A DNA stretch of 64,000 nt from Sphingomonas immobilis (GTDB lineage Bacteria; Pseudomonadota; Alphaproteobacteria; Sphingomonadales; Sphingomonadaceae). The position numbers were made by a program, and so were the translations under genes. This document shows positions 11,067-20,596 of this stretch, one piece after another. Numbering within the stretch: the stretch's first letter is position 1; each line of letters opens with the position of its first letter. The stretch is taken from positions 30,744 to 94,743 of the forward strand of contig NZ_JAUQSZ010000017.1 in the NCBI RefSeq assembly GCF_030580995.1. Reading direction: 5' to 3'. A model generated the notes under the pieces. The model was not told where the DNA came from. It searched no databases and saw only the letters and a list, made by a program, of their open reading frames with translations.

Positions 11067-11843
11067 CTACTGCTTGAGCCGCCAACCCGTGCGGAAGATC
11101 CACGCCACCACAATGAGACTGCCGACGAGGAACAGCGCCGTCACGCCGAGGCTGAGCGCGATGCTGACGTCGCCCTTGCCGAAGAAGCTCCAGCGGAAAC
11201 CGCTGACGAGGTAGACGACCGGGTTGAATAGGCTGACCGTCCGCCACACCGGCGGCAGCATGTCGATCGAGTAGAACGCGCCGCCGAGGAAGGTGAGCGG
11301 CGTCACCAACAGCGACGGCACGAACGAGAGCTGTTCGAACCCGTTGGCCCAGATGCCGATGATGAAGCCGAACAGGCTGAAGGTGATGCTGGTGAGGATC
11401 AGGAACGCCACCATCGCCCAGGGATGTTCGATGTGCAGCGGCACAAACAGCGCCGAGGTCGCGAGGATGATGAGGCCGAGCGCGATCGACTTGGTCGCCG
11501 CCGCCCCGACGAAACCCGCCACCATCTCCATCGGCGTGACGGGGGCGGAGAGCAGTTCGAACACGGTGCCGGTGAATTTGGGGAAGTAGATGCCGATCGA
11601 CGCATTCGAAATGCTCTGCGTCAGCAGCGAGAGCATGACGAGGCCGGGCACGAGGAAGCTGCCATAGCTCACCCCGTCGACGCTGCTGATGCGCGACCCG
11701 ATCGCGCCGCCGAACACGACGAAATAGAGCGAGGTGGTGATCACCGGCGCGGCGAGGCTCTGCCACAGGGTGCGCAGCGCGCGCGCCATCTCGAAGCGGT
11801 AGATCGCCCAGATGCCGTGGGTGTTGATGAGGGGCGTGCTCAT
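11067..11843 (-). CDS. ABC-2 type transporter permease
   Basis: A 258-residue membrane protein with about six hydrophobic segments, for example LWQSLAAPVITTSLYFVVFG, ALGLIILATSALFVPL and FSLFGFIIGIWANGF. The pattern, with LTFLGGAFYSIDMLPPVW before the last helices, is the ABC-2 exporter permease family (YadH-like). The ATG overlaps the stop of the ATPase gene (ATGA). Together the two form an exporter of an unknown substrate; YadG/YadH relatives are candidates. The stop is next to the end of the convergent hydrolase gene. Confidence 0.92.
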   Translation of the reverse strand: MSTPLINTHGIWAIYRFEMARALRTLWQSLAAPVITTSLYFVVFGGAIGSRISSVDGVSYGSFLVPGLVMLSLLTQSISNASIGIYFPKFTGTVFELLSAPVTPMEMVAGFVGAAATKSIALGLIILATSALFVPLHIEHPWAMVAFLILTSITFSLFGFIIGIWANGFEQLSFVPSLLVTPLTFLGGAFYSIDMLPPVWRTVSLFNPVVYLVSGFRWSFFGKGDVSIALSLGVTALFLVGSLIVVAWIFRTGWRLKQ

Positions 11844-12775
11844 GCCGCCTGCTCCCGATGTTCGACGAGATCGACGAAGATATCCTCGAGCGAAGATTTG
11901 CTCGTCTCGAGATCCTTGAAGCCCACGCCCAGTTCGGCGAGCTTGCGCAGCAGCGAGGGGATGCCGGTGCGTTCGGCCTGCGCGTCGAACACGTAGCGCA
12001 AAGTATGGCCCTCGTCGGCGAGTTCGAGGTGCCATTCGGCGAGATCGCCCGGCACTGCGTCCATCGGCTCCTGCAGCGCGATCAGCATCTGGCGCTTGCC
12101 GAGCTTCTTCATCAGCTCGGTCTTTTCCTCGACGAGGATGATCTTGCCCTTGTCGATCACGCCGACGCGATCGGCCATTTCCTCGGCCTCCTCGATATAG
12201 TGCGTCGTCAGGATGATGGTGGTGCCCTTCTCGCGCAGGCGGTGTACGAGCTTCCACATATCGCGGCGCAGCGCCACGTCCACGCCGGCGGTGGGCTCGT
12301 CGAGGAAGAGGATGTCGGGTTCGTGAGAGAGCGCCTTCGCGATCAGCACGCGGCGTTTCATGCCGCCCGACAAGTCCTTGATCTTGGCGTTTCGCTTGTC
12401 CCACAGCGAGAGGTCGCGGAGCACCTGTTCGATATGGGCGTCGTGGCCGGGATGGCCGAACAGGCGGCGGCTGTAGCGGACGGTCGCCAGCACCGTTTCG
12501 AACATATCGACCGACAGTTCCTGCGGGACCAGCCCGATGCGCATCCGCGCGGCGCGGGTTTCCCGGAGCGCGTCGTGCCCCATCACCGTGATCGTGCCCG
12601 ACGACGGCGTGACGATGCCGCAGATGATGCTGATCAGCGTCGTCTTGCCCGCGCCGTTCGGCCCGAGCAGCGCGAAGATCTCACCCTTGTTGATCTCCAG
12701 ATCGACAGGCTCGAGCGCGCGCTGGCCCGAGGCGTATGTCTTCGACACGCCTTTTACGGATAGGATCGGATTCAT
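11840..12775 (-). CDS. ABC transporter ATP-binding protein
   Basis: A 311-residue ATPase with Walker A GPNGAGKTT (38-46), signature LSGGMKRR (135-142), Walker B ILFLDEPTAG (155-164) and switch His192 in TTHYIEEAE. About 70 extra residues at the C-terminus (VLFDAQ-like segment to LEDIFVDLVEHREQ) are typical of YadG-type exporters. It powers the overlapping downstream permease. The two genes form an operon on the minus strand, starting 69 nt beyond the TonB receptor stop. Confidence 0.95.
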   Translation of the reverse strand: MNPILSVKGVSKTYASGQRALEPVDLEINKGEIFALLGPNGAGKTTLISIICGIVTPSSGTITVMGHDALRETRAARMRIGLVPQELSVDMFETVLATVRYSRRLFGHPGHDAHIEQVLRDLSLWDKRNAKIKDLSGGMKRRVLIAKALSHEPDILFLDEPTAGVDVALRRDMWKLVHRLREKGTTIILTTHYIEEAEEMADRVGVIDKGKIILVEEKTELMKKLGKRQMLIALQEPMDAVPGDLAEWHLELADEGHTLRYVFDAQAERTGIPSLLRKLAELGVGFKDLETSKSSLEDIFVDLVEHREQAA

Positions 12776-12844
12776 CTGTGCGCCCCTTGCTGGACGCGCA
12801 GATAGGGACGCGGACGCGGCGGAACAACCGGCCCTCGCCCCGGC

Positions 12845-15800
12845 CTAGAACTTCGCGTCGACGCTGATCGTGAACGAACGGCCGCGCGGATCGCCGACGC
12901 GGGGTTCCCAGCCGCCGCCGCCGGCGCCGAGATTGCCGTCATAGGCGATCGCGAAGGGCGGATCGACGTTGAAGATGTTCTTGATGCCGGCCGTCAAGAC
13001 GAACCGCTCGGCCACGCGCTGCGTGATCGAGAGGTTGTAGGTGATGTAGGGCTCAACCCGCGGATTGAAGTCCGGGCGAACGAACGCGCCGGTCAGCAAC
13101 CCGGCGTTGAGCGCCTGGTTCTGATAGCCGTCCCGGTAGATCTGCGAGAAAGTGATGCCGAAATCATTCTGCTCGTAGGTGATGAAGGCATTGTATTTCA
13201 GCCGCAGGCCGAGATCGCCTGTCAGGCTGAACACGCCGAGCAGGTTCGAATAGGGCAGGTTCGGCAACAGCTTCTCGCGCTTGTCGAGCAGCAAAGTGCC
13301 GTCGAAGCCGCCAGTGAAGCGCCCGCCCAGCGCCTCGATATCGCCGCGCCCGGAGAATTCGAGGCCCTGCGTGCGGCGCGACCCGAAATTGCCGGTGCGC
13401 AGGTCGACGAGGGTGATGACACCGCCCGTCCGCGTGATCCGGTCCGAAAAGGCACCGATGTTCTGGAAAAGCTGCGGAATGGTGATCGTGCCGATGACGT
13501 TGTCGACCGCGATCGACCAGAAATCCGCCGACAGGCTGAGGTGGCGCGACGGCTGGAACACCGCACCGAAGCTATATTGCTGCGACGTCTCCGGCCCGAG
13601 GCCGAGGTTGCCGCCGCTCAGCGAATCCGGCGTGATCGCAGCACAGCCGCCGGTGCCGACCACGCCCGACGGGCAGGTGGTGGGATCGACCAGGCTGGTG
13701 CCGGGGTTGGGCGACTGCGTGACGCCGTTGAAGATCTGGTTGAAGCTGGGGACGCGGAAACCCGTATTGTACGATCCGCGGAACATCAGCCATTCGACAG
13801 GGCGGAACTTGGCGGTGAACTTCGGATTGAAGGTCGATCCGAAGCCGGTGTAGTCGTCGACGCGGCCCGCCGCGCTCAGTTCGAGCTGCTTGAACACCGG
13901 GATCAGGATTTCGGCATAGGCCGCCTTCACGTCGCGCGACACGCGGCTGAGCGCGTTGACGTTGTCGAACGCGACGTTGAAGATATCGGGCGAGGACAGA
14001 TCGCCCGCCGACGATCCGTCGAACTTGTAGGTCTCGCGCCGGTAATCCACGCCGAAGGCGAGTTGCACCGTGCCGCCGGGCAGCTGGAACAGCTTGCCCG
14101 AGACCGAGCCGTCGAACTGCACCACCTCGTACTTGCCGCCGTAGAGCTTCACGCCCTTGGCCGAGATCGCGTCGAGCCCGGCCATCGCCTGCGGCGACTG
14201 CGTGACCGAGAAGGGATTGATGATGCCGCTGTTGAACAGGCCGACGATGCCGGGCGCGGTCGCGCCCGGTGCGGTCGGCGCGCGCGGGTCGGCACCGCCC
14301 ACCACCGCGCCGGCGATGCCCGAGGCGGCGGCGGCGGCCGCACTCGCGAACACGCCGCGATAGACATAGCCGGTGCCGAGCGTCGAGCTCGACGTGCTGC
14401 TCGCATACGATCCGCCCGCGCGGTAATCCCAGCCGGTGAACAACGGGCCGTCGATGCCGATCGCGGCGCGGAAGGTCTGGGTGTTGGTCACATACTCGCG
14501 TGGGCCGCAGGTGATGCAGCGCCAGCGGAACGCGATCGGCTTGCCGTAATTGGCGGCGATGCCGGGCAGCGTGCCGACGATGCTGTTGTAGACCGCATTG
14601 TAGACCGGCGCCGTCAGCCCGTTGAGCGGGTAGGCGATCGGCATGTTGGTGTTGTTGGCGCTATACTGGTTGTTCGAGAAGATCTTGCGCGCCTCGGCGT
14701 CCGATCCCGTCACTTCCGCGAAGATCGTATGGCTGCCGCCGATCCGCGCGGTCGCGCGGCCGTAATAGGTCAGCGTTTCGAGCGGCTGCTGCAGCACGGC
14801 GGCGCTGGCCGTGTCCCACGCGCAGGCGAGCGCCGCAGTCGGCACGCTGAACAGCGCCGAATCGTAGTTCATGCCGCCCGGCATCGAGGTGCAGCCCGCC
14901 CCGCCCGGCAGGCGCAGCGTGTTGACGCCGCCCGTCGCCAGCGTGGTGGTGCCGGGGATGAAGAAGCCCGGCCCGGTCAGCGCGGTCGCGCCTGTCGTTC
15001 CGCCGAGCAGCGTACCACCCTGCGTGATGCCGACACCCGCCGCGGTCGGGTTGATCGAGAAGGCGGTGGCGACCGGCGTGCCGCGCGTGTCGATCGACAG
15101 GCCGCGATTGGGCTGGTTGCCGTTGAGGAACGCGCGGTCGCGGCCGTAGAGCGCGCCGTTCCAGCTCTTGCTGACCGCGCCCATGATGTTGAAGCCCTGA
15201 TCGTCGAGCTTGCCGTAGCCCGCCGTCGCCGACAGCCGGTAGATCGGGCTGTCGCCGAGTTCGGTGATATCGGTGAAGCCCGACAGATCGACGCCGGTGA
15301 AATCGGTCTTGGTGATGAAGTTGATGACGCCGCCGACGGCATCGGTGCCGTAGATCGCCGAGGCGCCGTCCTTCAGCACCTCGACACGCTCGATCGCGGC
15401 GAAGGGGATCTGGTTCACGTCGACGGCCGAGCCCTGCAGGCCGTGCGCGGCGACGCGGCGGCCGTTGAGCAGGACGAGCGTGGAGGCGCTGCCCTGCCCG
15501 CGCAGGTTTGCGGCGGACAGGCCGTTGGTGCCGCGCGCACCACCCGAGACGACATCCGAATTGGACGCGAGATTGTCCGCGCCGTTGCCGTTGCTCGACA
15601 GGAAGGAGATGAGCTGTTCGGGGCTGTTGATGCCTTCGCGCAGGAAATCCTTGCCGGTGATGATCTGCAGCGGCGAGGCGCTGTTGTTCGGATCCTGCTT
15701 GATGCGCGAGCCCGTGACGAGGACTTCGGGTGCGCCGGCATCTTCGGCTCCGTCGCGCGCGGGGTCCGCCTTCACGGTCGCGCCGCTTGGCGTACTTTGC

Positions 15801-15880
15801 GCGAAAGCGGGAGTGGCGGCCAGCGCCGCGAACGCGCAGCCGGAAGCGAGCACGACTCTGAGTGTCGAGAAATCGACCAT
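12845..15880 (-). CDS. TonB-dependent outer-membrane receptor
   Basis: A 1011-residue receptor. The signal peptide ends LAATPAFAQ; a TonB-box-like EVLVTGSRIK follows. The plug domain carries SASTLVLLNGRRVAAHG, IERVEVLKDGASAIYGTDAV and GGVINFITK. The remaining 750 residues form a beta-barrel rich in aromatic strand ends, finishing in SFTISVDAKF with the C-terminal Phe. It would import a large or scarce nutrient using TonB/ExbBD energy; the ligand is not evident, although large sphingomonad receptors of this type often take up oligosaccharides or peptides. The start at 15880 is chosen because the signal peptide begins there. Confidence 0.95.
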   Translation of the reverse strand: MVDFSTLRVVLASGCAFAALAATPAFAQSTPSGATVKADPARDGAEDAGAPEVLVTGSRIKQDPNNSASPLQIITGKDFLREGINSPEQLISFLSSNGNGADNLASNSDVVSGGARGTNGLSAANLRGQGSASTLVLLNGRRVAAHGLQGSAVDVNQIPFAAIERVEVLKDGASAIYGTDAVGGVINFITKTDFTGVDLSGFTDITELGDSPIYRLSATAGYGKLDDQGFNIMGAVSKSWNGALYGRDRAFLNGNQPNRGLSIDTRGTPVATAFSINPTAAGVGITQGGTLLGGTTGATALTGPGFFIPGTTTLATGGVNTLRLPGGAGCTSMPGGMNYDSALFSVPTAALACAWDTASAAVLQQPLETLTYYGRATARIGGSHTIFAEVTGSDAEARKIFSNNQYSANNTNMPIAYPLNGLTAPVYNAVYNSIVGTLPGIAANYGKPIAFRWRCITCGPREYVTNTQTFRAAIGIDGPLFTGWDYRAGGSYASSTSSSTLGTGYVYRGVFASAAAAAASGIAGAVVGGADPRAPTAPGATAPGIVGLFNSGIINPFSVTQSPQAMAGLDAISAKGVKLYGGKYEVVQFDGSVSGKLFQLPGGTVQLAFGVDYRRETYKFDGSSAGDLSSPDIFNVAFDNVNALSRVSRDVKAAYAEILIPVFKQLELSAAGRVDDYTGFGSTFNPKFTAKFRPVEWLMFRGSYNTGFRVPSFNQIFNGVTQSPNPGTSLVDPTTCPSGVVGTGGCAAITPDSLSGGNLGLGPETSQQYSFGAVFQPSRHLSLSADFWSIAVDNVIGTITIPQLFQNIGAFSDRITRTGGVITLVDLRTGNFGSRRTQGLEFSGRGDIEALGGRFTGGFDGTLLLDKREKLLPNLPYSNLLGVFSLTGDLGLRLKYNAFITYEQNDFGITFSQIYRDGYQNQALNAGLLTGAFVRPDFNPRVEPYITYNLSITQRVAERFVLTAGIKNIFNVDPPFAIAYDGNLGAGGGGWEPRVGDPRGRSFTISVDAKF

Positions 15881-16031
15881 GTGAAACACCCCCGTGTTTG
15901 TCGCGCTGCCGGGCCCCTGTTGCCCACGCGTCATCGTAGCGTAACAATGGTGTAGCGCACGCGCCATAGTTTTTGTTGACCTCCAGCGACTTGCGGCCGA
16001 GCCTGCAGACGTTTCGGGGAAAAGGGGTGGC

Positions 16032-17540
16032 ATGGCAGCAACGATCGCGTCTTCCGGTGCCGCCGCAGATGGCGCGCGCGGCGGGGTGCTGGCGTCGCCG
16101 CGGGCGCGCTTCGCCTTGTACCTGCTGCTCGGGTTTTCGGCGGGATTGCCCTATTATATATTCTCGACGGTGCTGTCGGCGCGGCTGACCAAGCACGGCG
16201 TCGATCTCGTGCTGATCGGCTTCTTCGGCTGGGTGCAGCTGCTGCCGACCTTCAAATTCGCCTGGGCACCGTTGCTCGACCGGTTCGCGGTGCCGGGGTT
16301 CGCGCGGTTCTTCGGCAAGCGGCTCGGGTGGATCATCCTGTCGCAGATCGGCATCGTGCTTTCGATGGTGGCGATGGCGTTCACCTCCGCCGACACCGAC
16401 CTGCCGGTGGTGGCGCTGTTCGCGGTGCTGCTCGCGTTCTGGACGACGACGCTGGAGGTCTCCGCAGATGCGTGGCGGATCGAGCTTGCGCCGACCGCCG
16501 AGATGCAGGGGCCGCTGACGGCCGCGAACCTGTGGGGCTATCGCAGCGCGATGGTGGCGGCGGGATCGGGCGCGCTGATCGTGGCGGATCGATCGGGCTG
16601 GACAGGCGCGTACCTCGCGATCGCGGCGGGGGCGTTCGTGCCGCTGCCGATCCTGATGAGCCTGCGCCGTTCGGCCGAGGGCAGCGGCGAGCGACTGGTG
16701 TCGCTGGCGACGGGGCTGCTGGCGAGCGCGGTGGTGCTGGCGGGGTCGCTTGTCCTCGTTGCCGTCGCCGGCTGGCTGGTGCTGAGCGCGGCCGCCGGGA
16801 TCGGCATCAGCGCCAAGACCGATGCGACGACGGCGGTGCTGGTGCTGTGCATGCTGCCCTTCGTCATCATGGCGCTGGCGCTGCCGCGGATCGTCAACCT
16901 GCCCGCCACGGCGCGGCTGCGGACCTCGACGATGATCGGGCCGTATGTCGATATCTTCTGGCGCTTCGGATACCGCGTGCTGCCGCTGCTCGGCTTCGTC
17001 ACCTTTTACCGGATGGGCGACGTGCTGACGCTCGCCATGTCGAAGCCGCTGGAAATCGCCGCGCACTACGACCTGACGACGATGGGCGTGGCCGACGGCT
17101 TCGTCGCGCTCCCTTCCAGCATGGCGGGCGTTGCGATCGGCGCGCTGCTGGCGGTGCGGATGAAGCTGATCCGCGCGCTGGCGCTGGGGGCGATCGGGTC
17201 GGCGATCGGCAACTGGATCTTCGTGTGGCTGTGGTTCGCCCCGCCCAGCCCGCACGTCATCTACATCTCGACCGCGCTCGACCAGTTCGCGCACGGGATG
17301 GAGGGGGCGATCTTCGTCGTCTATCTCTCGCTGCTGGTGAACCCGAAATATCCGGGCGCGCAATATGCCTTCCTGTCGGGCTTCGCCTTCCTGCTGCCGC
17401 GCCTGCTGGCGGGGGCGGGGGGCGTGATGGTGAAGCATATCGGCTTCGACGGATTCTTCTGGCTGTCGGGCGCGCTGAGCCTGGCGGCGGTGGTGTTCCT
17501 GCCCTTCATCGCGAACGCGAAGCCGCGCAGCGATGATTGA
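16032..17540 (+). CDS. ampG: AmpG-like muropeptide permease (MFS/PAT family)
   Basis: A 502-residue inner-membrane protein with 12 or more hydrophobic segments. ALYLLLGFSAGLPYYIFSTVLSARL, followed by LIGFFGWVQLLPTFKFAWAPLLDR, and TTTLEVSADAWRIELA are characteristic of the AmpG/PAT group, which imports anhydro-muropeptides into the cytoplasm for recycling. The next gene, a serine hydrolase, begins inside its last codons (8-nt overlap), and a PBP4 gene lies nearby, which fits cell-wall recycling. Substrate is inferred from the family; some PAT members carry acetyl-CoA instead. Confidence 0.85.
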   Translation: MAATIASSGAAADGARGGVLASPRARFALYLLLGFSAGLPYYIFSTVLSARLTKHGVDLVLIGFFGWVQLLPTFKFAWAPLLDRFAVPGFARFFGKRLGWIILSQIGIVLSMVAMAFTSADTDLPVVALFAVLLAFWTTTLEVSADAWRIELAPTAEMQGPLTAANLWGYRSAMVAAGSGALIVADRSGWTGAYLAIAAGAFVPLPILMSLRRSAEGSGERLVSLATGLLASAVVLAGSLVLVAVAGWLVLSAAAGIGISAKTDATTAVLVLCMLPFVIMALALPRIVNLPATARLRTSTMIGPYVDIFWRFGYRVLPLLGFVTFYRMGDVLTLAMSKPLEIAAHYDLTTMGVADGFVALPSSMAGVAIGALLAVRMKLIRALALGAIGSAIGNWIFVWLWFAPPSPHVIYISTALDQFAHGMEGAIFVVYLSLLVNPKYPGAQYAFLSGFAFLLPRLLAGAGGVMVKHIGFDGFFWLSGALSLAAVVFLPFIANAKPRSDD

Positions 17541-18513
17541 TGTGGACGCGGCCTTCGCGCCCGCCACCGGGGCGGTGGCGCGCGGCGACATACCGGGCGC
17601 GACGCTCGGCATCGTCACCGCTGCGGGCGAGCGCGCGGTGCGGTGGACGGGGTCGGCGGTGCCGGAACCGCTGACGCGCGACCACTGGTTCGATCTCGCC
17701 TCGGTCTCGAAGGTGATCGCCACGACGACGATGATCCTGGCGCTGGCGGACGAGGGCCGGATCGATCTCGACCGGCCGCTGACGGACGCCATCCCGGACC
17801 TGCGCCAATACGATGTGGCGAACGCCGCCGAGCGCAAGCTGACGTTCCGCGATTGCCTGGCGCATCGCACCTTCCTGCCCGCGGTCGAGCCGATCTACAC
17901 CTATGGCGACGATCCGGCGCGGCTGCGCGCGTTCGTGCTCCAGCGCGAATGGAAGCATGGCCCGAGCGTCTATTCCGACATCAACTTCATCCTGCTCGGC
18001 ATCGCCATCGAGCGGATCACCGGCAAAGCGCTGTCGGAATGGCCGATCGGGCCGGGGCTGACCTACGGCCCGCCCCCCGGCCCCGCCGTCGCGACCGAGT
18101 TCTGCACGTGGCGCGGGCGCATCCTGAAGGGCGAGGTGCATGACGAGAATGCGGCAGCGCTGGGCGCGGCGCCAGGCCATGCCGGGCTGTTCGGCACCGT
18201 CGACGGCGTGCTGGATTTCGCTGAGGGTCTGCTGCGCGGCGGCGGTTCGCCCGAGATACGGACGCGCATCAACGGCCACCGCACCTGCGGCTGGGACGCG
18301 GCGCATCCCGGCTGGCCGGGTGGCGACGCCTGTTCAGCCGACACGATCGGCCATACCGGCTTCACCGGGACGGGCCTGTGGGTCGATTTCGCGAACGGTG
18401 TCGCGTGGACTTTGCTCACCAACCGCGTCCACCCTTCGCGCCACGGCGAGAAGGCAGCGAGCATCTTCGCGCTGCGGCCCGCGACGGGCGAGGCGGTATT
18501 CGCCGCGCTATAG
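17533..18513 (+). CDS. Serine hydrolase of the beta-lactamase/esterase superfamily
   Basis: A 326-residue protein with the penicillin-binding fold motifs: Ser57-x-x-Lys60 in LASVSK, Tyr147-Ser-Asp in SVYSDINF in the YxN position (Asn replaced by Asp), and GHTGFTGTG as the third motif. No signal peptide is visible, so it is probably cytosolic. Its start lies within the end of the AmpG-like gene, so the two are coupled. A cytosolic hydrolase acting on imported muropeptides is a reasonable inference; an esterase is the alternative. Confidence 0.85.
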   Translation: MIDVDAAFAPATGAVARGDIPGATLGIVTAAGERAVRWTGSAVPEPLTRDHWFDLASVSKVIATTTMILALADEGRIDLDRPLTDAIPDLRQYDVANAAERKLTFRDCLAHRTFLPAVEPIYTYGDDPARLRAFVLQREWKHGPSVYSDINFILLGIAIERITGKALSEWPIGPGLTYGPPPGPAVATEFCTWRGRILKGEVHDENAAALGAAPGHAGLFGTVDGVLDFAEGLLRGGGSPEIRTRINGHRTCGWDAAHPGWPGGDACSADTIGHTGFTGTGLWVDFANGVAWTLLTNRVHPSRHGEKAASIFALRPATGEAVFAAL

Positions 18514-18990
18514 CTTACGGTGCATCACCAGCGCGTCGACATAGCCCATCGCCGGATGCAGGAACGCGCGCGGCAGCGTGCCCACCACCGCGAAGCCGCA
18601 GAGTTGCCACAGCGCCACGGCGCGCTTGTTGGTGCTGACCACGAAGTTGAACTGCATGTCGTGAAAGCCCGCCGCGCGGGCGCGGTCCACCGAATGTTCG
18701 CACATGCGCCGCCCGATGCCGCGCCCCGACGCGCTCTCGCGCACGATATAGCCGCAATTGGCGACATGCGCGCCGCCGCCCGCGTGATTGGCGCGCAGAT
18801 AATAGCTGCCGATGATCGCGCCGTCGTCGTCGGCGACGAACACCGTCTTGTCGGGCGCGAGCCAATACGCCAGCGCATCGTCCTCGCTCATGTCGCGCGG
18901 CAGCGCATAGGTGTTGCCCGCGCGGATGACGGGTTCGAGCACCGCCCAGAGCGCAGGCCGGTCCGCGAGCACGAAGAGTCGGATCGGCAT
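18508..18990 (-). CDS. GNAT N-acetyltransferase
   Basis: A 160-residue GNAT protein. IRLFVLADRPALWAVLEPVI opens the fold, FVADDDGAIIGSYYLRAN is the central strand, and the acetyl-CoA loop is ESASGRGIGRRMCEHS. ALWQLCGFAVVGTLPRAF matches the usual C-terminal motif. The substrate is unknown. Its start is one base beyond the end of dacB, so it is cotranscribed with that gene; its stop overlaps the convergent serine hydrolase stop by 6 nt (CTATAG read both ways). Confidence 0.88.
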   Translation of the reverse strand: MPIRLFVLADRPALWAVLEPVIRAGNTYALPRDMSEDDALAYWLAPDKTVFVADDDGAIIGSYYLRANHAGGGAHVANCGYIVRESASGRGIGRRMCEHSVDRARAAGFHDMQFNFVVSTNKRAVALWQLCGFAVVGTLPRAFLHPAMGYVDALVMHRKL

Positions 18991-18991
18991 G

Positions 18992-20422
18992 TCAGTTGGC
19001 GTCCGCGATGACCACCAACGCGGCGTCCATCGCCTTCGTCGCGGAGCCGCCGTCGGGAATGTCGTTGGCGAGGATCGAGAAGGTAAGCGTGCGGCCGCTC
19101 TTTGCGATCATCCAGCCCGACAGCGCCGCGGTGGCGTTGAGGCTGCCGGTCTTGGCGAACAGCTTGCGGTCGAGCGTCGTCCCGCCGAAGCGCCGTGCGA
19201 GCGTGCCGTCGAGCCCGCCGACCGGCAATGTCTCGCGCCACGCCGCGCCCCAGGGCTGGGCGGTGATCCAGCGCAGCAGCAAGACGGCGGCGCGCGGGGC
19301 GATGCGGTTGTAGGTCGACATGCCCGAACCGTCCGAGAAATCGAATGCCGCGCGCGGCACGCCCGCCGTCGCCATCACCCGCCGCAGCACCGCCTGGCCG
19401 TCCGCGATCGATCCGCTGCCTGCGATATGGCCGACACGGCGCAGCAGCAGTTCGGCATGGAGGTTCTGGCTGACCTTGTTGGTGATGCGCACGTCCTCGG
19501 CGAGCGGGCCGGGCAAGAGCGCCGCCAGCGCGGGCGCTTCCGGCGGATGCGCGGGCGGAGCGGCGCCGCGCTTCGCCGGATCGTCGGAGGCGTCGAGCGA
19601 GCGATGGCGCGTCGTCACCGCGCCCGTCACCGTCACGCCGCGCGCGCGGAGCATCGTGCGGAAGGTCCAGGCGGCATAATGCGCGGGATCGTCCACGCCG
19701 ATGCGCTCCTTGTCGGGCGCGGCACCCACCGCGATCGTGCCGGTGAGGCGCAGGACAGTGCCGTTCGGCACGCGGTCGAAGGCGATATCGGTCTTGCCCG
19801 ACGCGACCGTCACCGCGCGGTTTTCCAGCGCGTAATAGGCCGGCATCGTCACCCGCGGCGGCATACCGAGGGTGCCGGGCGTGACGGTCAGCGCGATCTC
19901 GTTGTCGTCGAGCGTCAGCGCGGAGATGCCGGTGCCCGAGCGCGTCGGGATGTTGTTCCAGCTCATGCCGGGGCTCCAGCGCTCGTCGGGGAACCAGCTA
20001 TCGTCGCCGACCACGTCGTGGACGCGGCGGGTCTTTGCCGCGACCGCGTCGGCGAGCGTGGCAAGGCAATCGGTGGTGCAGTCGGGTGCGGCGGACAGGC
20101 GTGCGTCGCCGCGTCCCTGCAGCACGGCGTCTCCTTGTTCGATCCGCACGCGCGTGCCCGCCGCCGCGTCGGGGTGCGTGAGGTCGCCGAGCGACGCATA
20201 GGCGGTGGCGGTGGTGAAGATCTTGGTGTTGGAGGCGGGGATGAAGCGCTTGTCGGGATCGATCGCGACGATCTCCTTGCCGCTGTCGTCGACGACCAGC
20301 AGCCCGAAGCGCGTCCCCGCCGGCGCGGTGGCGAGCGCGGTATCGACGTCGCGGCGGAGCGAATCCTGCGCGACGGCGGGGCTCGCGATCAGCAGGGTTG
20401 CGAGGAGGAGGAGGCGCTTCAT
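18992..20422 (-). CDS. dacB: D-alanyl-D-alanine carboxypeptidase/endopeptidase, PBP4 type (S13)
   Basis: A 476-residue periplasmic enzyme with a signal peptide (RLLLLATLLIASPAVAQ). Active-site motifs are Ser64-x-x-Lys67 in IPASNTK, the DGSGMSTYN segment near 364-372, and Lys424-Thr-Gly in FAKTGSLN. Family S13 enzymes trim D-Ala from stem peptides and cut D-Ala-mDAP cross-links. Length equals E. coli PBP4. A GNAT gene follows after one base. It fits the peptidoglycan theme of this part of the window. Confidence 0.93.
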   Translation of the reverse strand: MKRLLLLATLLIASPAVAQDSLRRDVDTALATAPAGTRFGLLVVDDSGKEIVAIDPDKRFIPASNTKIFTTATAYASLGDLTHPDAAAGTRVRIEQGDAVLQGRGDARLSAAPDCTTDCLATLADAVAAKTRRVHDVVGDDSWFPDERWSPGMSWNNIPTRSGTGISALTLDDNEIALTVTPGTLGMPPRVTMPAYYALENRAVTVASGKTDIAFDRVPNGTVLRLTGTIAVGAAPDKERIGVDDPAHYAAWTFRTMLRARGVTVTGAVTTRHRSLDASDDPAKRGAAPPAHPPEAPALAALLPGPLAEDVRITNKVSQNLHAELLLRRVGHIAGSGSIADGQAVLRRVMATAGVPRAAFDFSDGSGMSTYNRIAPRAAVLLLRWITAQPWGAAWRETLPVGGLDGTLARRFGGTTLDRKLFAKTGSLNATAALSGWMIAKSGRTLTFSILANDIPDGGSATKAMDAALVVIADAN

Positions 20423-20460
20423 GCGGCGACCTTAGATACAGCATTCGTCGACACAACCTT

Positions 20461-20543
20461 CCGTTCGCCCTGAGCGAAGTCGAAGGGCGTCTTACGGGCG
20501 CTGCGTTCGGAACACGTGCTTCGACTTCGCCCAGCACGAACGG
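20461..20543. repeat. Paired REP-like palindromes (family A, second copy)
   Basis: Units at 20461-20489 and 20515-20543 are inverted copies of the 29-nt element also found at 517-593; both begin CCGTTCG. The hairpin stems are GCCCT/AGGGC in the left unit and GTGCT/AGCAC in the right, again with both sides changed together. The pair lies between the divergent dacB and amidohydrolase genes. Confidence 0.82.
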
Positions 20544-20596
20544 CCTGAGAGCATTCAAACCTTGCGCCCCGCCCCTCGCCCCCTATCCTCGCCGCC

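Noticed and set aside
14661..17870. A 1069-codon minus-strand frame across the TonB receptor start and the AmpG-like gene
   Set aside because: His/Arg/Gln-rich shadow of two well supported genes, with no domains.
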